Made by a program: the position numbers and the translations under genes. The notes beneath the pieces were generated by a model, which worked only from the letters and a program-made list of their open reading frames with translations, ran no database searches and was not told the DNA's origin. Source: Pagrus major (lineage: Eukaryota; Chordata; Actinopteri; Spariformes; Sparidae). Taken from it: a stretch of 64,000 nt of DNA. The stretch lies in assembly GCF_040436345.1 (NCBI RefSeq), contig NC_133230.1:14146197-14210196 (forward strand), read 5' to 3'. This document shows positions 23,374 to 35,159 of this stretch, piece by piece. The stretch's first letter is position 1. Each line of letters starts with the position of its first letter.

Positions 23374-24613
23374 TAAAGGGACAGTTCACCCCAAAATTGA
23401 AATACACATTTTTCTGCTTCACCCTTGTGCTGTTGGTGAGATGTCTGTCTTCTCTCACTTATAATGGCTATAATGATAGCACTTGGATTGTGGTGCTCAA
23501 AGCACCAACAAAAATACATTTGTAAAGTAGCGACATCTCTTTCCAGAAATCATGACCTATGCTCGCAGTTTCCAGTAGGAACTTTTTTCTTTCTACTGAA
23601 CTACACCCTCCAACCATATCACCACGCAGCAGGAAGCATGCATCTGTCACTACCTGATGTGAGTGGCTGCCTCATCTGAGAAGCGCATCCGTCTTTTTTT
23701 GACAGTTAATCTACAACATCTACACGTGGACAAGAGACTCATGCTTGTGACAGCGCAAGATGTAAACATTAATGACTTCCTCCTCTGTAACGTTAACTAG
23801 TTTAGTTAGCTAGCCTCCTGCCAGATCTGAGAAAGGCATGCGTGAAGACGTCTGCCACCTTGGACGGCTAGGTACGGCAACACCACTGGGACAAGCCTCA
23901 TGCGAAACTGCAGTAAAACCAGAAATTCTGTGAAGTTACTAAATGATCATGATTTCATTTTTTAATGATTATCTCAGACAGCAGTGCCTGATTTCCTGTC
24001 GTAGCTTAGCATTTTTTCAATTCAGTTCTTTCAAAGGGGCTTTGTAGACATGAAAATTATAAATAAAGTACATTTTGTCAAGATGCTCGTAAAGTAACAA
24101 TAAAAACAATATGAACATCGAAAAACATGCTATGCTAGCTACAACAGGCAAGGACGCACCAAAATAATCATTTGCAAATGTCATCATAATCATACAGAAA
24201 CTGGTCTTGCTGCAGTTCTGCATGTGGTTTGTCCCAGCGGCGTTGTCTTACCTAGCTGTCCAAGATGGCAGACGTGCTCAAACGAAGCTACACTAGCTAA
24301 AGTTACAGCTCCTCTCAGGAGGACACCATTAATGCTCACATCTCGAGCTGTCAAGAACACGTGCCTATCATCCGTTTGTAGAACCACAGGTCATGATTTC
24401 TGGAGGAAACATTACTGCTGAGTCTTACAAATGTGTTTTTTGTCGCTTTGAACACCACAATCCAAGTGCCGTCAATTTCCATTATATTCAAGAGAAGCCA
24501 GACATCTATACGGCCAATATCTCCAAGACTCAGCAACTCCAAAACATTATAAACAGCACTACAGGTAAGAGGAAAAATATCTGTTTTTGATTTAGGGTTG
24601 AACTGTCCCTTTA
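23374..24613. mobile_element. foldback transposable element with about 420-550-bp inverted arms
   Basis: The left terminus TAAAGGGACAGTTC (23374-23387) is the exact inverse of GAACTGTCCCTTTA (24600-24613). Inner blocks also pair. gcacttggattgtggtgctc near 23480 pairs with the inverse of gaacaccacaatccaagtgc near 24450. ccagaaatcatgacc near 23545 pairs with ggtcatgatttctgg near 24390. caccttggacggctaggta near 23857 pairs with tacctagctgtccaagatg near 24250. The arms run about 23374-23929 and 24196-24613 around a spacer of about 266 bp, with indels. Neither arm has a credible transposase. The terminal word is one I recall from many fish repeats. The element lies between angpt1 and abra. Confidence 0.85.
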
Positions 24614-26664
24614 GGTTGGTGTCCCACATGTACAAAACTGACAAAGAAGAATTTTGAAGAGGACATAATTAAACTTCATGACCGGTCCTGTCAGTATTAT
24701 CAGATTCTAACCTCTTACAGTAAGACAAAGAGCAGATTATTCAGACAAGTTACATCCAAAACATTTTTCACAGACATCAACGTGACACAGCCTCAGAATC
24801 CAGCCTGTTGCTGTTTCTCATCAATGCAGCTTTGGGGGGGGCGGGGGAAGGAGCTGGAGCTGGATATGAAGCATGAAATGAATGATTCCACCAAGTGATC
24901 CGTGTGAACAAGTATTTCATAACTTCCAGCTTACGACAACAGAATCTGGTGCGGAGTATTTACTAAAGGTACATGTGGCGAGAAGATAAAGTGTATCTGG
25001 AACTTGTAAAACTACAATTGACATGTTTATTAGCATACTAAAATTGTACAATATAATATGTGTGTGCGTGGTGCAGCCTTCCTGAGGAAAGCTCTTCTTT
25101 TTCTGTTTTCACTCTGCCAGAAGTACGATGATGTTTTGAAGTTGAGCATAAGACGTGAAAGTTAGGATAATAACCCTGCAGAAATGTGCCTTTGATAACT
25201 CTGCTTTTACCTCATTAAATTCCAGATTTGCAGATTTTTATTTAAACATCTTTTGTAACATGTGGTCAGTGTTGTGTTGCTAGATTAAATAAAAAAGAGC
25301 ATGTGATGCACTAATGTTCTCAATCTGCGTTTAGGCTGGGCTTTGTGTGCCAAATTGATGTGATGATAGACGCAGGTTTAAGGCCAGGCTCCCAAAGTTT
25401 GGCCCTCGTTACGTCTTTTTTTGAAGCATGAAGGACGTTTTTTCTAACTTCAAAAAGCTTCCTTTCTTGATAACATCTTCGGGATCAGTTCAAATCTTCC
25501 GATACGAATGCTACACTGTATGTTGTGCAAAGGAGGCTTACTGCACAGAAAGACATGAGATAAATCCCACAGATAGACACACATGCTTTCTTCCGCCTCT
25601 TTCAGGCCCAAACCAGATGGTGCAAACATAAAAGCTCCCTCTCTGCCCGGGCGGTGGAGTGGCCATTGTCTCGAGTGGTGACTCGCTCGCTTGCTTGCAA
25701 GTGGCAATGACAGATTGCCAAAGTGTCAAACGATGCTGTCGGGACTTATAGTGTCTCTTCATAGTTGACATTCCTGGGCCTAATCAAAGGTTAAACAAAT
25801 TACTGCAGCCCGCAAACCGCTGCGTGTCCTTCAGCGCCTGCACTGACCCGACACCCTGACCGGAATGCGGTCTATAGAGAGTCTGAAGCAGTGGAGTGTG
25901 AAGAGAGTCCGCACAAGCTGGCAAACACCTTTGTTGGTGTGAGGACAGGAGGTGCAGAGAACCACTTCTAAACAGAGGGTACTTTTGTCTCCAGCGGACG
26001 CTCAGGATGTTTCACGTGTCATCTCCACAAACGCACGTACGCACACCAGCTCCTTACATCTCCAGCAAGGACGCTCGGACGAAAATGGATCCTTTCCTGT
26101 TAACTGAGGAGGAGCTGAGGTCCGGAGAGGCGATGGGACTCCCAGCGGAGGATGGAGGTCCGAGCTTCACGCAGACAGTCAGTGTTGGACACCGACCAAA
26201 TCAGATATTGTATAGAGTACAGTACCTGCAGTATGAACAGTCAGGACCATTCAATTCCCTAAAGAGACCGCCTGCTCACATGGAAATGAATGGAAACATT
26301 GAGGAAACATTGAGGAAGGAAGTGAAAGTAAAAATAGAGCATCTGTCTTTAGCTCATTCACTTCATATCAGATTTGATTAAACAATGACATTAGAATGTG
26401 TGCTTGATTCCAATATTTTTAATCCAGTAGGAAGAAATCTGCACCAGCACAAACCATTACAGCTATTATATTACATGTGAAATTACTGGCATTACAAGGT
26501 AAGCAGAGAAGACACAGGAAACAGATCAACAGCGGTGACCAGAGTGCACAACAGGGGCTGACAGAAGTGCACCTGAATGCATCATAAAGTCTCAATCTAA
26601 GACTTTCACCCCTGAATTTAACTCAAGCCCCCAGGAAGAGCACCGGGCTTTGAAGCCACATTTC

Positions 26665-26875
26665 AGTGTAGAGTTTCCACAGTTATTCCAGTTGTTCCAC
26701 TGTCACCTGGGGATAGTGACCGGGGAAAACGATGCCACTTCCTGTTTTGGTTTTGCAACAGCAAACGCACTTCTTTGTACCATAATTCCACCAGGCTCGT
26801 TTTGTTGTGGTAGACCGGATTACACAGTGCAATCAGTATTTTCTTCACAATGATAAAAAAAAGTTGTATATTTCC
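26665..26875 (+). repeat. interspersed repeat, copy 1 of a pair
   Basis: gtttccacagttattccagt, tgttccactgtcacctgggg and gaccggggaaaacgatgcc align with the copy at 33338. The right part (caatcagtattttcttcaca, aagttgtatatttccagtt) also aligns with 33551-33610. Orientation is the same. Confidence 0.75.
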
Positions 26876-29329
26876 AGTTTAATGCAGCCAAATTAGCTGA
26901 AATAATGTCAGGTTTTCTTTACATTGCATGAATTCAGCATTAAAGCCGCTTTTTAAATCCAGTTTTCTTGTCATTGCGTTTCCTGTATCTCATCTGATTT
27001 GCAATCACTATAATTGAATTTATTGAGTTTTACTGTTACTGTTTTCACTTTCAGAAGTGCCTCCAGTAAAGACTTATAAAGGCCAACCGTCGTCTTGAAC
27101 CTTCATTAGAAGTACGTTTAGCTCGCTGCATGGCTTCCCCATGGTGAGGGGAGAAGAAAGCCCCATGTTTTGGCTTTCTGTGACAGTGACACGATTTGGC
27201 CCGTGTTTAAATTAATGACCAAGTCTTAAATGCTTTCATGTTGCGAGGCGATTACTAAGACCGCCAACTAAGGAAATCATCTGTATCAAACCACTGATGG
27301 CATTTTAAAAAGCTGCCACGACAGAGAGCATGGTGCTTAAAAGGGCATATATAAGTCAATCTGAAATCATTACAGTATGCTGACATCAATGCAAGTTTTT
27401 CACCGCAGTATACATTATAGTCTCCCAAACCCTCTGTGTGGTCCCTGCAGAGGGTTAAGATTTGGTGTTGTTCACTGAAAAAATCAGTTTACTTCATATG
27501 TGCAGAGCTTTATATCAAACTGACACAAAATCCAGTTCCAACGTAGAATCCCAAAGTTATCTGATCTCTGATTTCTCAAGACTACCAAAGGCCAACTCTT
27601 ATCACCTAGTTTCTTCACTATTATTACGAGAATAGTTGCCATTTCCAGATATTGGTTATCAGAGTAAGCAATATTCGGTCCAAATGTCGGCAGAAAAACC
27701 CTTCAGACTGTTATGTTAGTAATTATAAAGTAATTCAGGATTGTGTACTGCTGGTTTTGAGTAGAAAGTCCTGCGGTGTAGGAAAATAAATGGAGTAGAA
27801 TAAGAATGTAAACGTGAGTCGAGGTGAGGGACTCCCTCATCTAGAAAAACTGAGAAGGAGCTTGATATGATTGATGGTCTGTGGGAGTGAGAATGACACT
27901 CGGTGTACACAGAGGGTGTGAAGCGAAGAAAGGCTGCAGGCCCCGGCAAGAGCCGTTCAAACTGATAACAGCATAAAGGCTTCTTAGTTGGATGAAAAGA
28001 GCTTAAAAGTAGCAGCCTGAAATTTCAAATGTTTTCGGTTGAATCGGGCAAACTGGATCCGAAGGAGGCTTTTTAGTCATGTTCAAACATCCTGGGAAGT
28101 TCAGGCTAAGGAGCATTTGCTTGTTTGTTTAATTCCTAAAATTAAGTGTTATTTCATTTGTCTATTCCTGTGAGCTGCTGGAAACTTAGCAAAGAAAACA
28201 CGGGAAACCGGTATCGAGGTCAGAAAGTAGTACGTTGGATAAAGAAACAGTGGAGGAATGAATGCGCCGTTCCTAATTTGGGCTTTTGATTTCGGAGCTC
28301 AGTGTCGGTAACATTATAAAAGTTGATGTAACAAGTGAGAAGTGTGTGGCCAATTATTGCTCCAGAGGCTGCGGCGGTCAGAGGTAATGATGTGTGATTG
28401 CTGACTGAAGAGATTCGAGCCAAAGGCAACATGTTTTTATAAGATCTCTGGTAACAAGAGCATGTCTCAAAACAAATAGCCCATATGTTTTACTAACACA
28501 TTCAATATCGCTGAAATACAGAGGATGAATGCAAATGAAAGTCTTCCTTAGTGTTTTATCTTGTAGTTGTGAAAACTGCAACTAAAATATAACAAAATCA
28601 CAATATCTCTCGAAATAAAGAACAGAACTGGCTTGCAACAACAAACATCAACATTAAAGGAGAAAAAAAGGAACTAACTACTCCGACACACTTGTCTTGT
28701 AATACCTTTAGAAAGCAAATTCATATTCATTTACATTTAATAACCGAGGACAATTTAGCTTTTTCCAGGAGACCCTTTTCATTCCACACAGCCTCATACC
28801 TGAACAAATCGATAGGTTGATTGCCAAGGACTCCCAAAACAACATGTAAGTCGCAGCGTATCAGTGAAATTAGTCCTGGACTAAGAATGTTTGCAGTCTG
28901 GCTAGGCTGAGGCGCTAAAGCCCACGGCACACCAATCAAACATTCCCCAACAACAGGAAATATTGTAATGTTGGCAGTTCCCTCAGAATGTGTTTTTGAA
29001 CTAACTGCCCATTACACTCTGATCAAATCCAAAGAAAACAGCTGACCAAGCTTCACAGATGACTTCAAAATGTCTTGAAAATGGAGAGTGAGGAGAATGT
29101 ATATTGTAATTTAGATACACTCCTGTACAATTATGTTTAAAAGTGGCAAGAAGTCTTCAAACACAGCAAATATCTGAAATATCGTGAGAAAATCTGAGGC
29201 TAGGAGTCGTTATTAACCCTCACGGTGACTGATGGTCACTTTGAGGGTTTTGGCAACAAGTGAGTTGTGAGACTCGCTTAATCAGTCAATCAATCCAACC
29301 TTTCATTTTTTTCCTGAACCTAACCAAGT

Positions 29330-29705
29330 AGTTTTGAGCCCCTCTAGGGTCTCATGGTAGAAAAAAACTGGATGTGGAAATCCATGGGAACGGATTCGCA
29401 GTCCAAGCGCGCGGTTTTGCAATCCATTTAGTTTTTTCTAACATGCATGCATGCATTCCCCAAGGAGCATTCTGATGTTGACCGCATCCGCCAAATATTT
29501 CACTTAATATTAGTTAAATCTGTGTTACTGTGAGGATGTGGTCATCGCGGTCCACGCAAGGCAAGTCCATTCGCTGAAGAACCGAAGAAGGCAAAATCCA
29601 CACGCATGGATTGTGAATCCGTAGCCACGGTTTACAAATCCGTTCCCATGGATTTCTGCATCCAGTTCTTTTCTACCATGTGACCCTGCTGGGGCTCCGT
29701 AGTTT
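29330..29705. mobile_element. inverted-repeat element (MITE-like), about 375 bp
   Basis: The left arm has agggtctcatggtagaaaa, aactggatgtgg and aaatccatgggaacggatt (29345-29395). The right arm is its inverse: aatccgttcccatggattt, ctgcatccagttctt and ttctaccatgtgaccct (29636-29690). Pairing weakens toward the centre, which holds an atgcatgcatgcat run at 29443-29456. The flanks (gttttgagcccc and ggggctccgtagttttgg) also pair loosely. No coding content. Confidence 0.8.
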
Positions 29706-30034
29706 TGGACTACTGTGACCATTTCACAATGTTTAAAATGTGTCTAAAATAGCAGTTACCGGATGTAACTGAATCCCATGAGTCGCTAAAGCTTGATTAC
29801 TTATTAGCAAATATTAAATTGCTAACTGAAACGTGAACACTGTACGCATAACACAAGAGGACCGAAGGATACTATACTATATACTATATATACTTCATCA
29901 TCAACGCTCCATTTTATAAAATAGGCGTACCACAAAGGACTACAACATAGTTTTGTTTTGTTTTATACCCTCATATTTTTAAAAAAAGACAATAAATGTA
30001 CCTTGTAATGATACTGTATCCTCTTAATATCAGC

Positions 30035-30140
30035 ATTGTGATCATGAGCATATTAGCATGCTAGCGGGAGAACTGAGGACAAAGCACCACTTTGCCTAAG
30101 TCCAGCCTCGCAGAGCCATCAGCATGGCTGTAGATGCTCC
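30035..30140 (+). repeat. short interspersed repeat, relative of 4355-4440
   Basis: Contains agcatgctagc, gacaaagcaccactttgcct, aagtccagcctcgcagagcc and atcagcatggctgtagatg. I recall this order from a widespread teleost repeat (ttagcatgctaac... aaagcaccactgtgcctaag...). Confidence 0.55.
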
Positions 30141-33029
30141 TTGTTACTGAAGGCCATTAGCAGTTATCAGTGACACAGAAAAAAACATCTCTAACATAAA
30201 ACAGCCTCTCTTAAAGCCTCTACAACTGTAAACACTGGCCACACCAAAGAGCTCCTGTTTTATCTTTTATCATATTCCTTCCTCTTCTGCTCCCATCCTC
30301 TTCGTCATGTAAAACATCGCCATGAAACCTGTCACATGAATCCAAACCAGGGAGCCACTGCTCCCTTCAGCCTGTAATGAGTCGTCTGGCTCCGGCAGCA
30401 CTCTCTGTCATCCTGTCGGTTCCTCTGCAGGGGACGATCGAAGCTTCCTCCAGGCCGGCCCTCGCTGACCCCTGTATTGAGCTCACTTTAATTTACTGTC
30501 TTTCCCATCTTTATTCATCGGGGCCAAGTGGTACAGCCAAACAATAACATACAGCCTCTTCGGAAGGAAGTATTAGTGGATTACATCTTGGTTTACGTTT
30601 CCGGGGCCAGGACAGATTTGTGCGGCTGGCTTCTTTGTCGAGGTCACCATTCCATTGTGGAAAAACGCAAAAAACCCTGCTGCTGGATCAAATCTGTTTT
30701 TTTGTGTATTTATTTCCGATAATTTGTCATGAGCCACATGTTTGACATACAGATGATATTGTTGATTCGTCTGGAAGTGAAGACACATTAAATCATCAAG
30801 TGGAAAACATCCTCTGAATCTGGTTACAGCTGCTTCATCTAGTTATTGGAACCGGTTCCTGCAAATAAACTCTGACTTAATTCAAGCTACCGCTGCAATC
30901 AAGATGATAGCAATGAGCATCTCTTTTAACAACAGGATTCCAATTATGTGCAAGGACGCCCCAAAGCATAACACAAACCAGCATCACGCAGAGGTCGGAG
31001 CAGCGGCGAGAGATCCTCAGATACATTCCTGAGCAATTAATGCACTGCAATAAGGACGGCCAAATAAAACAATCTCAGGACAAGCAGTGGAAGGTAAACA
31101 CAAGCAGCAGCGGCAGATGTTGATAAGCAGCAGGAAGCACAGGTGCATTCTCTCCACAGCCGGACCTCCTCTGCCTGAAGTGGGGTCTATCGACCACCCG
31201 GTCTATTTGGCCAAAATCATCGGAGTGGCCTTTTCCCACCTGCAGCTTCTTTTTGGATGCAGAATGAAAAACATCTGAAGACCGGTTTTGTGTGTTTTGG
31301 TATCTTTGTGCAAATTTTTCCCTCTTTTCTGTGTGAATCTGTGTAGAAGAAGCATCTCAGAGCTTCATATTCTCTACTTTTCACTCTATAAGGTGCGGTT
31401 TTAATCAAAAATGGATTCACATTAGATTATTTTCTTTAATACTATGTAAGTAACTGTGGTATACATTATCAGGGTGTTGCAGATTCATACGTATAAAGAT
31501 TTACATGTTTGTATACTGAGTGAAAACATGAAATAGAGAGCTGAAGAGATGTGTTCACGGAGTGTTGCAGTGCTCCAACAGTGACACCATAGCAGCCTCT
31601 ACTGGTGAACGGCCACCCTCACATTAAATAGTTAATAAAACAGACTTTTTACCTTTTATTGGCTCAATCTGTCAAACTGAACCTCTATTTAATACTGTAT
31701 ATGAGTGATGACTGAGAAATCAAGTCTATTTTCTCATTATACTTCCTGATAAACAAATACTCATTATGATCGTGTGAAAGAGGGATGATTTATCCTGTTG
31801 TTTGTCCTTCCAACGAGAAAACAACAGTCTTTTAACTTCTGATAAACACTGCGATTCTCTGACTTCTGTTCTTGTTCTGTTTTCCTTACAGCTGCACGCT
31901 GTTGTTTGTGTGTTACCATGTTTTTCCATGTGTTTTCATGCCGAACCTGAAACTGTAATGATCCTGTTTGTCCTTGTGGTGGAGCACTGACCCTCCTCTC
32001 AGACCAGCATGTGAATCTGTATATATCATCACTCTGACTTGGTTTGAGAAGACATCTCGATGAGTCACTTCCACTCTCCATGACAGACTGCCAACAGCTG
32101 CAACTTCATGTCTGTGTGCATGTGTGTGTGCCAAGTTCTATTTATAAATAACCCGCCCCTGCAAACGCTATCATGAAAAACCAACACACATAAATCTACA
32201 TCATGTATCTTCATATAAAGCGCAGCTCTTAAAAACAGCACTAAACGCCTCTGTCAAGGCACAGATTGAAAAATTGTATAGTGTTGATGTTATTTGCGTT
32301 AATGTCAGGATCTCTTAATGTGTGGGTGATTTGTGATCTCACTACCAGCTGCATTGCAAGACTAAACCGCTTCATGCGTAAGCAGGAGATCGTTGTCTCC
32401 CCAGGTATCACATTCTTTCCTGGTCAGAAGTTAGCTGTTTCCTTTCACACCTCCGATTAAGTGTCTCCTTGCATGTGTGATACTCTCTGGTGAAGCCTTG
32501 GCTGCATCCCCTTGAGGATCAGTACGAAGTGACAGCAGCAAATACACTGAACTACACAGGTTTTTTCAGATTTTTAAGTGTAACGGAAGAATTTTAGACT
32601 GTAAGTGTCAGAGAAATAAAAATTAGGTTGTCTTACTTTGTTTTCTCTGCATCTCGGTAAAAATTATTGTGGGCAATTGGACGTCATATAATTTACTAAT
32701 TCCCTTCTCCGTTTGAAAACTTTGCAATATTTAATGTCAAACCTGACAACAGGAACGACTTAAAAGTAAATTTGCTCAAGTACTGTCCTGAAGTACAGCC
32801 ATAGGGACAACTATATTTATTAGTTTTAACATATAAAGCATATGATCAACCTGTTAAATAAGATGCATTGATGTAGATAACAGTACCCAACCATTTATAG
32901 AAGTGCTTAAATGATCTACCTCAACCCGTTGTGACAGTGTTAATGCATCAGCAATAACATTCTACTAATAGCGCTTAATATATACAGTAGCTGTAGGCTA
33001 TAATGGGCACGTTGTTGCTTATACTAATG

Positions 33030-33120
33030 CACTTTTACTTAAAGTATAATCTCAAAAGTAGGATTTTTACTTGTATTTTAGTGTCGTATTGTTACTTTTA
33101 CTTAAAGTGGAAAAAGGAAC
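33030..33120 (+). repeat. 'acttttacttaaagta' interspersed repeat fragment
   Basis: Two close copies of acttttacttaaagt separated by about 60 bp. Related fragments occur at 39705-39765, 40205-40310, 40570-40670, 48420-48540 and 48955-49040. A familiar fish repeat style, identified by eye only. Confidence 0.55.
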
Positions 33121-33337
33121 TTTTCAACAGTCACCCCTCCTTGTGTTTCCCTGTGGTATTAATGTTGGCGCTGCTGTTGCAAAGACAGTGTTAGCAACGC
33201 GGCCACTGCTACCGCTAAAAAAAAAAAACCTGATCATAGCGCTATGAAAACGGTAGAGTAAAACACTCAGTCGTATTAAAAAGTAAGCAGGTTTTGAACC
33301 ACCTGAAGTCCCAGTGGTAAGAGGAAACACCTGCGCT

Positions 33338-33610
33338 CTCCAGTTTCCACAGATACTCCAGTTGTTCCACTGTTACCTGGAGACAGCGACCGGGGAAAAC
33401 AATGCCTCTGCTTGTTTTTGTTGCACAATTTCGTCCTTAATTTTCACAAGAAGAATCGTTCCTGGTGGCAGAATGATTAGCATAGTTAAAGTCAGGTTCA
33501 TAACAAAACAATACATGGCAGGTGTTATTTTTCCTAGCTATTACTACATGCAATCGGTATTTACTTCAGAATAATAAGCCAAAGCAAAAAGTTGTCTATT
33601 GCCAGTTGAA
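33338..33610 (+). repeat. interspersed repeat, copy 2 of a pair
   Basis: tttccacagatactccagtt, gttccactgttacctggaga and gaccggggaaaacaatgcc match copy 1 at 26665. This copy carries extra sequence in the middle (about 33440-33540), so the two differ by an internal indel. It ends about 750 bp before the abra start codon. Confidence 0.75.
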
Positions 33611-34172
33611 GTAAAAGATTTGAGTATCCACCATTGTTTTTTTTTTAACGTTGTATTGCCAATTTTATATCTGAAGCCAGACTATGTAAATATTAATGGT
33701 AGCCACTTTGGTAACAAGTCAAAATAACAGGTTCAAATGTAGCTTTACTAGCTTTAGCTTAAGATCATTACTTTATCTCCCAGCGTACAAAGTCCTCTTC
33801 ACTTACGTTAAACATGTAGGTGTCTTTATAAAGTCTAGAAAAACAACTGAGCTGACTAATTGTAAATACATTTCCCTTGATTGCTAAGAGGTTGTCTAAT
33901 AAGCCTATATTTGCATTTTTCTCTGAGATTTTCTGTATCTGTTTATGGGGGATACTGAGCAGTGGTAAGTCTTACATGGTATTTGTGTCAGTACACTTGC
34001 TGATTAAGCTCAGCACCCCCTGGTCTACTGCCCTGTTTACCTCTAGTTACATGCTCCACAATCTGTGATGAAATATGAGTCCGTTGGGGTGACCAGTGTC
34101 AGGGAAAGACGATCAGGTTGGTAGCCTGGGATGACTCGAATACTTTCCACGGTCATGTTAAGGGTTGCTCTC

Positions 34173-34182
34173 CCTATTTTAG
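34173..34182 (+). promoter_or_regulatory. candidate SRF/MEF2-like A+T core upstream of abra
   Basis: CCTATTTTAG lies about 170 bp before the abra ATG. It is one base off the CArG consensus CC(A/T)6GG and resembles a shortened MEF2 site. An E-box CAGCTG follows near 34287. Muscle expression of mammalian ABRA depends on MEF2 and myogenic factors, so such sites are plausible, but short words like this occur by chance. Confidence 0.3.
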
Positions 34183-34353
34183 AGCTGTAGCTGCAGGCGT
34201 GTGGTTAGGGAGCAACAGAGAGAGAGAAAGTTCCAGAAAACTAAGATTTTAGTGGAGAGAAGATTAATATGATCAAGCTAATCTGACAGCTGTTAAGGAA
34301 GATCACTTAGCGGGATTAATTGTGCCTGAATTGACACAATAATACTCATAATT

Positions 34354-35159
34354 ATGTCTGACAAACAGGCCGGACAAGCTCCCCAAAGGAAACCATCCAC
34401 CAACAAGAACATTAAGAAGCTCCGCACTATCAGCATGGTGTGCGGCCTGACGAGCAGCTGGCAGCAGTGGGTGACGGATAATGAGAAGAAGCAGGCCAGT
34501 GAACCCAGTGGCTGGGCTCCATCTTCATTGGGAGGACCAACAGAGGAACCTTTAAAGAAGTGGGTCCCAAAGAAGCCTCCTCCCGCTCGGACCAAACCAA
34601 CAGAAACCTCCCAAAGTCATGTCATCAACTCTGGAGAGGCTAAAAAGATCTCAACTCCTCACAAGGAGACCCTAGTTGCATCCAAGACGGAGGAGCCTAA
34701 GACCTCAGCCGAGCCACCGGTTGAATCTCGCATCAAGGTGAAGCAAGTGGTGAAGACGGTGACCAGCGGGGTCCAGGAGAAAGGTGCTGGTGTTGGGCTC
34801 CTGACCGAGAAGATCAAGAGGGAGTCTCTACCGTCAGATGAGGATATTGACCGGCTTCTGAAGAAGAAAAGCTCGCCTACACGCCGCAGGAAATGCTCCA
34901 ACATGGTGTCATCTCTGACCAAAAGCTGGAAGCAGGTGGAGAAGGAGCAGAAGCTTGGAAAAGAGGGAGCAGGAACAGGAGAGGGACACACCTGTGGTGG
35001 TGATAAAGATGACAGTGGACACCCCGAGGCAAAGAAGGAGGGATTGGACATAGAGGATGCTCGAACACACAGGACAGGCTCTTTAAAAGAAACAGAACAA
35101 GAAGAGTCGGATGAAGACTCTGTATCATCGGTGAAGATTAAAAGACCCACTGTGCCAAT
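34354..35159 (+). CDS. abra: abra exon 1 coding part
   Basis: Encodes residues 1-268 plus two bases of codon 269 (Ile, AT|T). The donor is AAT|gtgagt. The exon holds two of three short Trp-containing blocks (residues 30-45 and 184-200) and the basic TRRRK stretch. The C-terminal third is rich in Glu, Lys and Ser, with EQEESDEDSVSS at about 248-259. Confidence 0.95.

Larger units (their letters stand above)
24614..34353. other. intergenic DNA between angpt1 and abra
   Basis: About 9.7 kb without a supported gene. It contains a G-rich run (24834-24847), one copy of a repeat pair (26665-26875, partner at 33338-33610), a small inverted-repeat element (29330-29705), a short fish-type repeat (30035-30140), a 'tttttacttgaagt' repeat (33030-33120) and the abra upstream region. 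The 124-codon frame at 26007-26381 shows no recognised motif and was not accepted as a gene. Confidence 0.75.

Noticed and set aside
26007-26381. 124-codon open frame with a charged middle (LLTEEELRSGE)
   Set aside because: No recognised motif, no promoter or splice context, and the later part looks like non-coding AT-rich sequence. It might be tested by transcription data.
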